NCBI GenBank assembly: GCA_035541995.1
Contig: DATKMG010000394.1
Location: 1-8,095, forward strand
Source: DATKMG01 sp035541995
GTDB lineage: Bacteria; Acidobacteriota; Terriglobia; Versatilivoradales; Versatilivoraceae
Reading direction: 5' to 3'
Length of the DNA stretch: 8,095 nucleotides
The position numbers were made by a program, and so were the translations under genes. Position 1 is the stretch's first letter; each line of letters opens with the position of its first letter. This document shows, one piece after another, positions 1 to 6,109 of the stretch. The notes under the pieces are model-generated. The model did no database searches. It was not told the origin of the DNA and saw nothing but the letters and a program-made list of their open reading frames with translations.

Positions 1-1
1 C

Positions 2-1297
2 GACCGAGGGATGCCCAAGAAAATTCTGGAGATCCTTGTAAGTAATTTGGAAGTGGATCCCCGGGACGTTTACACCGTGGAAGGCCCCTTAGCGTTGAGT
101 AGTCTCATGAGTCTCTGTGCGATTGATCGTTATGATTTGAAGGATAGCCCCTTTGTTCCTTACACCCAACCGGCCTTGGAAAACAGCGCTGAAAATGGCG
201 AGATCTTTGCTGTCATCCGACGGGGGCCAATCCTGTTGCATCATCCCTATGATTCCTTTAAATCAGTGGTTGATTTCCTCAATGTGGCCGCCACAGACCC
301 GGACGTCCTGGCGATCAAAATAGCCCTTTACCGGGTGGGCAGGAACTCACCCGTTGTTGCGGCACTTTTGAAGGCAATGGAGCACAACAAACAGGTAGCT
401 GTACTGGTTGAGCTCAAAGCCCGCTTCGACGAGGAAAGCAACATCCAATGGGCGAGGGCGCTTGAGTCCGAAGGGGTTCACGTGGTTTATGGCCTGCTCG
501 GACTGAAAACCCATTCAAAGGTCGCCCTCATAGTACGCCAGGAGGGGAGACGGATTCGCCGTTATGTCCACTTGGCAACCGGGAACTACAATCCTGTGAC
601 TGCCCAGCTCTACACCGACTTTGGCTATTTCACCTGTGACGACAAAATTGGCGTCGATGTTACCGATCTATTTAATTACTTGACTGGTTACTCGATCAAG
701 GCGGATTACCAGAAGCTACTAGTGGCTCCGATTAACCTGCGATGCCGGTTCGAGGAATTGATCCGAAGGGAAATCGAGCATCAGCGGAAGGGGCACGAGG
801 GTCACCTCATTTTTAAGACCAATGCACTGGTCGACAAGGACATAATTCGCTTGCTCTATGAAGCGTCTCAGGCGGGTGTCAAAGTGGATCTGTTGGTGAG
901 AGGTATCTGCTGCTTACGACCCGGTTTGGCGGGGATCAGCGAGAATATTCGGGTAGTCAGCATTGTCGGGCGTTTTCTAGAACATAGCCGGGTCTACTAT
1001 TTCCGCAATGGTGGCGCCGAGGAAGTATACTTGGGTAGTGCGGATTTAATGCCCCGGAATTTAGACCTGCGAGTGGAAGTCGTCTTTCCCGTGGAAGATA
1101 TCCAATTGGTTCGCTACTTGAGAGATGAGGTCCTAGGAATTTACCGACAGGACAATGTGAAGGCCCGCCACTTGAGCGGAGACGGTACTTACTATCGAGT
1201 AGAACCTAATGAACAAAACCCTCCATTGAACAGTCAGTCTTGGTTTCTTATGAATCGATTGGCGAAGACCTCCAAATCAAGAACCCTCTCAAATTGA
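2..1297 (+). CDS. ppk1: Polyphosphate kinase 1, C-terminal two thirds (5' end outside window)
   Basis: Ppk1 reversibly polymerises the terminal phosphate of ATP into inorganic polyphosphate, at or near the inner membrane. The frame is open to the left edge, so the ATG at 11 is an internal Met, not the start. By comparison with the roughly 690-residue family, some 260-270 residues lie outside. Numbering from that Met, visible hallmarks are GPILLHHPYDSF (72-83), the IKIALYR strand (102-108), ELKARFDEESNI (134-145), KTHSK with His168 (equivalent to the autophosphorylated His435 of E. coli), HLATGNYNP (187-195), and the second phospholipase-D-like histidine in EHSRVYYF (His325, equivalent to His592). 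YLGSADLMPRNLDLRVE (340-356) is also family-typical. Both active-site motifs are intact, so the enzyme is probably functional. The last 40 residues are poorly conserved tail. The downstream neighbour is decayed sequence, so no partner such as an exopolyphosphatase can be read here. Confidence 0.96.
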   Translation, partial: DRGMPKKILEILVSNLEVDPRDVYTVEGPLALSSLMSLCAIDRYDLKDSPFVPYTQPALENSAENGEIFAVIRRGPILLHHPYDSFKSVVDFLNVAATDPDVLAIKIALYRVGRNSPVVAALLKAMEHNKQVAVLVELKARFDEESNIQWARALESEGVHVVYGLLGLKTHSKVALIVRQEGRRIRRYVHLATGNYNPVTAQLYTDFGYFTCDDKIGVDVTDLFNYLTGYSIKADYQKLLVAPINLRCRFEELIRREIEHQRKGHEGHLIFKTNALVDKDIIRLLYEASQAGVKVDLLVRGICCLRPGLAGISENIRVVSIVGRFLEHSRVYYFRNGGAEEVYLGSADLMPRNLDLRVEVVFPVEDIQLVRYLRDEVLGIYRQDNVKARHLSGDGTYYRVEPNEQNPPLNSQSWFLMNRLAKTSKSRTLSN

Positions 1298-1830
1298 TGG
1301 AAGCTTCCAGGGGGGACCGGCTTTGACAGCATGCGGTCCAAGGTCTTGGGACCGAATAATTGCGACAAAGACAGCAAAGAGGCCGTTTACTGGTCGCTGG
1401 TTGAAACGGGGCGGACGCCGGATGCCCTACATGCATCGCCGCCAGCCTACTGATGGATACTGTCCTATAGATCTCACAACCTTCATGGCAGCGTCGCTGG
1501 TACTTGGGACGGTTTCCCTCATTGCCAGCTATATTCCTGCACGACGAGCAGCCAAGCTGGATCTGATCGTTTCCCTGAGGCGTGAATAGCCGGCGCGGGG
1601 AAAGGCATGACGAATGATCACTTCTGAGTCGCCCTTTCGCGGCAGAGCAGAGTTACCCCTCGCAGCCACGCGGGAAATCAAACATTCCTCTTGCCCCCAA
1701 GTGAAGGCACACCGGCCAGCCGTAGAGTTCATACAGAATTCACAGCGCGTTAAGTTCGATTTAACAGGATTGTGTTAGGCTGGCAAGGCTCGGTAAGTCT
1801 GGGAAGACATCGCGATTCAGGTTAAATTCC
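1298..1830. other. Gene-free scar between ppk1 and the small membrane gene
   Basis: No intact gene is visible in these 533 bases. They contain the ABC permease relic described separately (1455-1589). They also contain a 51-codon continuation of the ppk1 frame after its TGA, ending at TGA 1451-1453, whose translation looks protein-like (VYWSLVETGRTPDALH) but is not recognised. A short inverted repeat, GTTAA/TTAAC with a 7-base loop, sits at 1749-1765 about 65 bases before the next gene and could be an operator or chance. No convincing intrinsic terminator follows ppk1. Confidence 0.5.
1455..1589 (+). pseudogene. Relic of an ABC transporter permease C-terminus (FtsX/MacB, ADOP type)
   Basis: The last 44 codons before the TAG at 1587-1589 read as the terminal part of an FtsX/MacB-like permease. 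A short D-x-T-T-F motif is followed by a hydrophobic helix (MAASLVLGTVSLIASY) and then the near-invariant tail IPARRAAKLD followed by VSLR. In MacB-like and acidobacterial ADOP permeases this position reads IPARRA-x-x-x-D-P-x-x-ALR-x-E and forms the last membrane helix plus its cytoplasmic end. The rest of the protein, normally 400 to 800 residues, is absent; upstream in this frame the sequence has no permease character. The relic is therefore the stump of a deleted gene that once ended here. The 88-codon frame starting at TTG 1323 has no plausible ribosome binding site, so expression is unlikely. Confidence 0.72.
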
Positions 1831-2016
1831 ATGTTGGAACGGGGATTTTCTGCTACCCAAGACAGATCAGAATATCGAATTACTGCCTTGTGGATTACTG
1901 CGGGGACGATTGTGGGGTTAGTTCTCGGCTGGATTCTTCAAGCCTTCCTGGGACCCCTTCTGTTGGGGATGGTACTCGGCGCTCTAGCCGGGCTGATCCA
2001 TATGTCCCGCTACTAA
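1831..2016 (+). CDS. Small two-helix membrane protein of unknown function
   Basis: A 61-residue protein not assigned to a family. A charged N-terminus of about 18 residues is followed by two hydrophobic segments, residues 19-39 and 41-57, separated by a Gly-Pro turn. Both are rich in regularly spaced small residues (GTIVGLVLGWIL and GMVLGALAGL), a glycine-zipper pattern that favours tight helix packing. The tail is HMSRY. The architecture resembles AtpZ/AtpI-type or other tiny glycine-zipper inner-membrane proteins, but I see no decisive motif. The ATG at 1831 is preceded only by a weak AGG-like ribosome binding sequence. It stands alone, with more than 200 bases of non-coding DNA on each side, so it would need its own promoter. 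Support is the clear membrane pattern; weak translation signals and short length keep confidence moderate. Confidence 0.5.
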   Translation: MLERGFSATQDRSEYRITALWITAGTIVGLVLGWILQAFLGPLLLGMVLGALAGLIHMSRY

Positions 2017-2156
2017 TGCCAAATCTCCTTCATTCGGGCGAGACTCCTGGGCGCCATGAGGCTAGTTAACCGACAATCCTCGTAGCTACGCATCCTCCGG
2101 GGCAAGAAATTCATTCTTGATCCACCTCAAATTGACTAAATCAACTTTAGAAAGGG

Positions 2157-2172
2157 GTTCTTGCACTAGAAC
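2157..2172. repeat. Short inverted repeat upstream of the STAS gene
   Basis: GTTCT at 2157-2161 and AGAAC at 2168-2172 form perfect 5-base arms around a 6-base loop, 54 bases before the STAS start codon. A second small repeat, TTGA/TCAA, lies at 2132-2144. They could be regulator half-sites for the STAS gene, but arms this short occur by chance. Confidence 0.2.
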
Positions 2173-2226
2173 ATGATTCTGCTTCCTGTGGTGTAGTTGA
2201 TTACCTGGCGGAGTTGACCGAAACCT

Positions 2227-2625
2227 ATGATGGAATGGGGAATTAAGTTTGAAAAGGATGGCTCCCTGATAAGCATTACAGCTTCAGGAATCCCCGATAT
2301 TGAAGGGTTTAGATCCTACTTGCAAGCAATTACGAGCAGCCCGGATTGGCGTCCTGGCATCCCTGTTCTATGCGATTTGCGCAATCTGGATACCAGCAAA
2401 GTGACGGCCACTGTCATTCGGGGAGTTGTTGATCTCCATGTGGAGTTAACCGACCGTTATTGGAGTAGTCCCGTCGCGGTAGTGGTATCCCGCCCTGTTG
2501 ATTTCGGGATGGTGAGGATGTTTGAAGCCTACACGAGGAATATGTGTCCGGAATATGAGGTGTTTTATTCTGTTGAAGATGCTCTGGAATGGCTTCGGAA
2601 GAATTCCAGGCGCGCTCCGAGCTGA
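2227..2625 (+). CDS. STAS/SpoIIAA-like single-domain protein
   Basis: A 132-residue soluble protein fitting the SpoIIAA-like (STAS/SEC14-type) fold. An N-terminal strand pair (MEWGIKFEKDGSLISITASG, residues 2-21) leads into a helix (24-36). Next come the central strand and loop IPVLCDLRNLDTSK (45-58), a helix with the family's charged surface, a strand SPVAVVVSRP (81-90), the helix MVRMFEAYTRN (95-105) and the closing element VFYSVEDALEWLRKN (112-126). The DALEWL ending is typical of the family. Members are thought to act in protein-protein or small-ligand signalling; no partner kinase or anti-sigma factor is nearby, so the role is unknown. The start is ATG 2227 or the adjacent ATG 2230, with a GGAG at 2210-2213, rather far upstream. 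The last codons and the stop lie inside the decayed receptor on the opposite strand, so the natural C-terminus may have been altered. Confidence 0.72.
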   Translation: MMEWGIKFEKDGSLISITASGIPDIEGFRSYLQAITSSPDWRPGIPVLCDLRNLDTSKVTATVIRGVVDLHVELTDRYWSSPVAVVVSRPVDFGMVRMFEAYTRNMCPEYEVFYSVEDALEWLRKNSRRAPS

Positions 2626-3166
2626 CCGGTCCGTGCACCGGCTATCTAGTACAAGCCTTGTGCGACGGTGATGCTTCCAAATCCGCATTGGCCTTGTCCT
2701 GGATTGTTAGGATGCAGAATGTTCATGTCTGGAATACCGAGGTTATCGTGGTTGAGGACGTTGACGAAGGACACTTCAAGCCTTTACTTTGCACGCTCCT
2801 TGACGTTGAAGGCTTTAGAGACAGCGAAGTCGCAATTGATGGTTCCCGGACCCTTGACGATACTCACACCTGAATCGCCGAAACGACCGATTGGTGGCTG
2901 GCACCGGTAAACAAAGGCTGTTGGAAGAATCCATTGAGCAGGTCGCCCCGGATGTCGAATCCGTTCGAGTTGTAATTGGTTGGCTGGTTCACATTGTGGT
3001 TATTGTCGGTGAAGCCCAATCCATGATTCGGAATTGGATACAAGTCAAGAATCGTCTGAGAGACCGGATTGACCAACCCCTCTGGAATCTGATTATGGAG
3101 AAATGGCTGACCGCTTGAGGGGTTGATGAGTTGATTGATCATGTTGCCGCTGTTGTCCCGGACTCG
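2601..3166 (-). pseudogene. Degenerate Oar-like TonB-dependent receptor with large internal deletion
   Basis: Two separate pieces of one outer-membrane receptor type are readable on the minus strand. Piece A (about 3166 down to 2942) contains RVRDNSGN, then INPSSGQPFLHNQIPEG, VNPVSQTILDLYPIPN, then NQPTNYNSNGFDIRGD. This is the segment in or just after the plug of carboxypeptidase-regulatory-like/Oar receptors. Piece B (2909 down to 2601), in another frame, contains RFGDSGVSIVKGPGTIN, DFAVSKAFNVKERAK, a TAA stop at 2784-2786, RLEVSFVNVLNHDNLGIPD, FGSITVAQGLY, a TAG stop at 2646-2648, then RTGQLGARLEF. The last is the classic final beta strand ending in Phe. Intact receptors of this kind are around 1,000 residues, so several hundred barrel residues between A and B and the entire N-terminus are missing. 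Two nonsense codons, a frame change and the deletion make it non-functional. Confidence 0.85.
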
Positions 3167-3170
3167 TGCT

Positions 3171-3506
3171 CTAACTAACCGGCAATTGTTTTGTTTGCTT
3201 ACTTGCCCATAGCGGTCGGCTCCGCATCACATTTACATTTTTCTGATGTTCCGCAACCGAAACGACATGATTGTTGAAGGCCACCTGCCAGGTCAGTCGG
3301 GTCAGCTCACTTTCATTGGGTGTCGATAGGATCAGAAAACCAGTCTTGGTCAGCTGCCAAACATATTTGTTGGAACCTCTACAGTTGTTAAACTCGGTCT
3401 TCTCTACCCTTCTCAGTTACAGAGAAATCTGTCGCCATCGAGAGGGATTGCCCCATTTTCCTCATTCAGGGACCGGTCGGTCTTCGACATCGAATTCACG
3501 TGCATT
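3171..3506 (-). pseudogene. Unrecognised minus-strand gene relic with two in-frame stops
   Basis: Read on the minus strand, one frame from 3506 to the TAG at 3171-3173 is interrupted only by TGA (3462-3464) and TAA (3417-3419). It looks like protein rather than noise: AREFDVEDRPVPE, stop, GKWGNPSRWRQISL, stop, then RRVEKTEFNNCRGSNKYVW, LTKTGFLILSTPNESELTR, LTWQVAFNNHVVSV. It has no usable start codon at its head and no recognised family. It abuts piece A of the receptor relic but is in another frame and does not resemble a receptor N-terminus, so it is probably a different gene brought next to it by deletion. The plus-strand frame across the same bases (3271-3534) looks less protein-like. A chance open frame remains possible. 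Confidence 0.35.
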
Positions 3507-3516
3507 TTACAGACGG

Positions 3517-3534
3517 TCAATGAACAGTCAATGA
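3517..3534. repeat. Tandem TCAATGA repeat, possible operator of the downstream operon
   Basis: TCAATGA occurs at 3517-3523 and again at 3528-3534. The 11-base period places both copies on the same face of the helix. It lies about 120 bases before the first gene of the operon, in the only sizeable non-coding leader, so it could be a binding site for a dimeric regulator. No clear promoter hexamers were identified beside it. Confidence 0.3.
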
Positions 3535-3641
3535 CTTCCCCTCACAATACTTTGAGCGAGAGTGGAGGGAGTACACATGTATCCGTATGGATCGATCTAG
3601 GGGAGTGCATGAAAGGGAAATCGAAGAATGTTGAGTTCCAC

Positions 3642-3646
3642 AGGGG
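3642..3646 (+). promoter_or_regulatory. Ribosome binding site fixing the start of the 818-residue protein
   Basis: AGGGG lies 6 bases before ATG 3653 and 9 before the adjacent ATG 3656. This favours either ATG over the in-frame TTG at 3647, which directly abuts the AGGGG. Confidence 0.5.
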
Positions 3647-3652
3647 TTGCCA

Positions 3653-6109
3653 ATGATGACCGAGATCCTGCAGGATGCTACACCCTTTTCAGAAACGTTT
3701 CTCTCCCCTCCGCAACAGGACTACTGCCTCAGGTTATTGGGAATTGACTCAGGCAAGCAGGCGGACTCTTTTCTGGAGTCAATTCCTTTTTCGCTTCATG
3801 ACACGACGGCAGGCACAGAGTCAGAACTTCAGGCTGCGGTCATGGGGGATCGCAGCACTGTCGACCTTGCACTCGCCATCGAGCATTCGAATTACTTTAC
3901 CAACACCGTTAGACGTGCCTTGGCCGAGGACACACCCCGGAGGGCTCTGACTTCGCTAGAGAGATTCTTGGAGGCGAATCCCGATCGAGTCTGGGAAAAC
4001 AGCTGGGTTCGTTTTTCTCAGCAAGCCTTGAGTCCCTTGGCCAACCAGGTTTTCGAGGCGGATTTGCTCGCCGACAAGTCTCGTCCCGCGTTGGGAATTC
4101 GGTCTGATGCGGAACGGTTTCGGGGCAAGGGAACGGCTGGGCTGGGAATGGTCCGAGTTCCAATTAGTTATCTGCTGAAGCTTTCGTTGGCTGACGCTCT
4201 GGGAAAACAGGAAGCATTGCCCCAACTTTTGGGAGACACAGGGTTTCGTCTTCTGGAGCATTTCCAAAGCGACAATAGCTCTCCCGAGACGTATTCCTTC
4301 TTCGTGGTTCCATTGCGATCGGAGACTGGAACGGGCGAAGCAGTTGGCAAAGAGACTTCAATCCGTTTCCTTCTCACCCAGCTCCTGATTCAGTATGCCA
4401 ATCAAGCCTTCTCTTTGGAGTCTAGTGGCCAGAAGGCCATCATTTGTTTTTCGCCTCACCCGCCCATCCGCCTGAAGCAGCTCAACGAATGCATTTCTGA
4501 CTCGTTTTATCGAGAGCTGTTCACCAGTCCTTGCCTCTCGGGTTGGGACCAAGGCGAGGTGAAACAGCAATACATGATTCTTTGTCATGAAGTCCTGAGC
4601 CGGAGCCAACTGGCGGCAGTGGCTAAACTGCGGGATGCGGGAATCATTGCCAACAACCTGGTGGTTCTTCCAAATGTCTCTAGCATTAGCTTGGCCAATA
4701 ATGGAACCCATATCAGCCTGGGAAGTCGCAAGCTAACCTTGTTACTTAAAGACCCCTCTTCCGGGTTTACACGAATACATGAGAAGTACCTGGGTGACCT
4801 TGCCATTAAGGCAGTGGAGCACTTTCTACCTCTTTTTGTTGGGACCTACAGTGCGGCTCCATACCGGTTGGACTTCTGCGATTTTCATCCAGAGAAGGCC
4901 CTTGGATTTCTTCCTCATGAACTGGATTTCACCCATCTACGCATGATCTGGCGTCGCTGGAAAAAGAAGGCCCGCCTGAGTTTCCTGGGTCATTCATTGA
5001 CTCCAACGGGTCCAAAATGGCTTGACCAGTTTCTCAGCCGTCTGCTCCAACTCCCAGGCGATTATCTGCCTGATTTCCGCTTGATCGACTACCTGGTGGC
5101 CCTTTTGAGTACTGATCAGAGTCCCGCGTTGGATGGAACGCTGGACAATGCAAATCGCCTCAAAAAGGACCTGTCAGACCTGGGAATCTTCGACACCAAG
5201 ATGTCTCTTTACTTGCTTTATCGGCAGCGGGAATTCCATAAGATGGGTTTCTCGGGATTCGAAGGACGTCATTACAGCCTGTTTGAAAGCCTCTTGAACG
5301 ACCTGGGCAGGGCAACCGATCTTCAAACACTGGTGACGGCATTAGCCTTCAAGTACATGGCCCAGGACGCCTTGCGACGAGAACACATCCCGGACGACCC
5401 TTCCACGGAGAGCGAAAGACGGCAGATCATTTTCGGGACGGCCATCGGCATCCCCACCTTCTTTGTCCGTAAGAACTCGCAGAACCTCTTTCTTAGAAGG
5501 ATCCTGCAGAAGACTGAAGCTGTCCGTCCCAGCCACAGATACCCGGGATATCTCCGGGTTCAAAACCGCGATTACCGGCTAGCCTTGCTCCGGATACTCC
5601 AGGAAGATGGATCCGACTTGATCGAGATGTTCCAACTCAAAGACACGTTGGAAGACCTCCGCAACCGGCTGGAAGATCCGGCCGGTTTTGCTGTGGCGGA
5701 GAGACTGACCCGATCCATTCTGGGTGTGTCCAACCTGCGATCTCCCTTGCAAATCAGAGCAGCAGAGTTTAACCAGGCCGCAGAAAGGTACTACAGGGAG
5801 GACCTGAAACGGCATCATCTTCTGGAGGCCCTCGAGCTTATGGAAGAAGCTCTTGGTGAATTGACTAAACAGGCGCAAGCAGACATCCACTGGAGGAGTG
5901 TGTGGCGTTACGTCATGGGAGATATGGATCCATGGGCTTTTCTCCATGGGATGAAGAAGGACTTACTTGAAGAACAGGCTAAATCAGGCGACTTGATCAA
6001 AATGATTGATTTGGTTTTGCTGAACGTTCAACTGGAGACCCAACAAGCCGCTGCCTTCCTGCAGGAGGAGCCCCACAATGCTCTGGAATGTGCATCAGTA
6101 TGTGGATAG
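3653..6109 (+). CDS. Large soluble protein of unknown function, first gene of the operon
   Basis: An 818-residue protein that I cannot assign to a family. No signal peptide and no membrane helix are apparent, so it is probably cytoplasmic or peripheral. Residues 1-120 look helical. Residues 150-185 contain a glycine-rich segment followed by a hydrophobic helix (GKGTAGLGMVRV, then SYLLKLSLADAL). Residues 260-370 alternate strands and helices (KAIICFSPHPPIR; NNLVVLPNVSSISLANNGTH). The most striking block is 399-440 (YSAAPYRLDFCDFHPEKA, LGFLPHELDFTHLRM, IWRRWKKKARL), dense in His, Asp, Glu, Trp and Arg and so a candidate active or binding site. Residues 655-740 and 765-800 are charged, heptad-like helices. 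It has no HRSHxDY acyltransferase box despite a PlsB-like length, and no evident Walker or ATP-grasp signature. Its 3' end overlaps the decarboxylase-like gene by 32 bases, implying coupled translation and a shared task. Confidence 0.9.
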   Translation: MMTEILQDATPFSETFLSPPQQDYCLRLLGIDSGKQADSFLESIPFSLHDTTAGTESELQAAVMGDRSTVDLALAIEHSNYFTNTVRRALAEDTPRRALTSLERFLEANPDRVWENSWVRFSQQALSPLANQVFEADLLADKSRPALGIRSDAERFRGKGTAGLGMVRVPISYLLKLSLADALGKQEALPQLLGDTGFRLLEHFQSDNSSPETYSFFVVPLRSETGTGEAVGKETSIRFLLTQLLIQYANQAFSLESSGQKAIICFSPHPPIRLKQLNECISDSFYRELFTSPCLSGWDQGEVKQQYMILCHEVLSRSQLAAVAKLRDAGIIANNLVVLPNVSSISLANNGTHISLGSRKLTLLLKDPSSGFTRIHEKYLGDLAIKAVEHFLPLFVGTYSAAPYRLDFCDFHPEKALGFLPHELDFTHLRMIWRRWKKKARLSFLGHSLTPTGPKWLDQFLSRLLQLPGDYLPDFRLIDYLVALLSTDQSPALDGTLDNANRLKKDLSDLGIFDTKMSLYLLYRQREFHKMGFSGFEGRHYSLFESLLNDLGRATDLQTLVTALAFKYMAQDALRREHIPDDPSTESERRQIIFGTAIGIPTFFVRKNSQNLFLRRILQKTEAVRPSHRYPGYLRVQNRDYRLALLRILQEDGSDLIEMFQLKDTLEDLRNRLEDPAGFAVAERLTRSILGVSNLRSPLQIRAAEFNQAAERYYREDLKRHHLLEALELMEEALGELTKQAQADIHWRSVWRYVMGDMDPWAFLHGMKKDLLEEQAKSGDLIKMIDLVLLNVQLETQQAAAFLQEEPHNALECASVCG
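6063..6070 (+). promoter_or_regulatory. Strong ribosome binding site of the decarboxylase-like gene, inside the upstream gene
   Basis: AGGAGGAG ends 7 bases before ATG 6078, the best Shine-Dalgarno match in the window. It lies within the last codons of the 818-residue gene, so ribosomes finishing that gene pass over it. This supports translational coupling and fixes the start at 6078. Confidence 0.85.

Noticed and set aside
11..1297. ATG at 11 as the start of ppk1
   Set aside because: The frame is open to the window edge and roughly 260-270 residues of the conserved N-terminal domains would be missing; the Met is internal.
2589..2873. 94-codon plus-strand frame after the STAS gene
   Set aside because: It is antisense to the receptor relic, whose minus-strand motifs are recognisable; no ribosome binding site or family was seen.
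3271..3534. 87-codon plus-strand frame before the operon
   Set aside because: TTG start, no ribosome binding site, and the opposite strand carries a more protein-like frame.
3653..6109. Idea that the 818-residue protein is a PlsB-type glycerol-3-phosphate acyltransferase, suggested by its length and lipid-gene context
   Set aside because: No HX4D acyltransferase box or other PlsB motif is present at any position.
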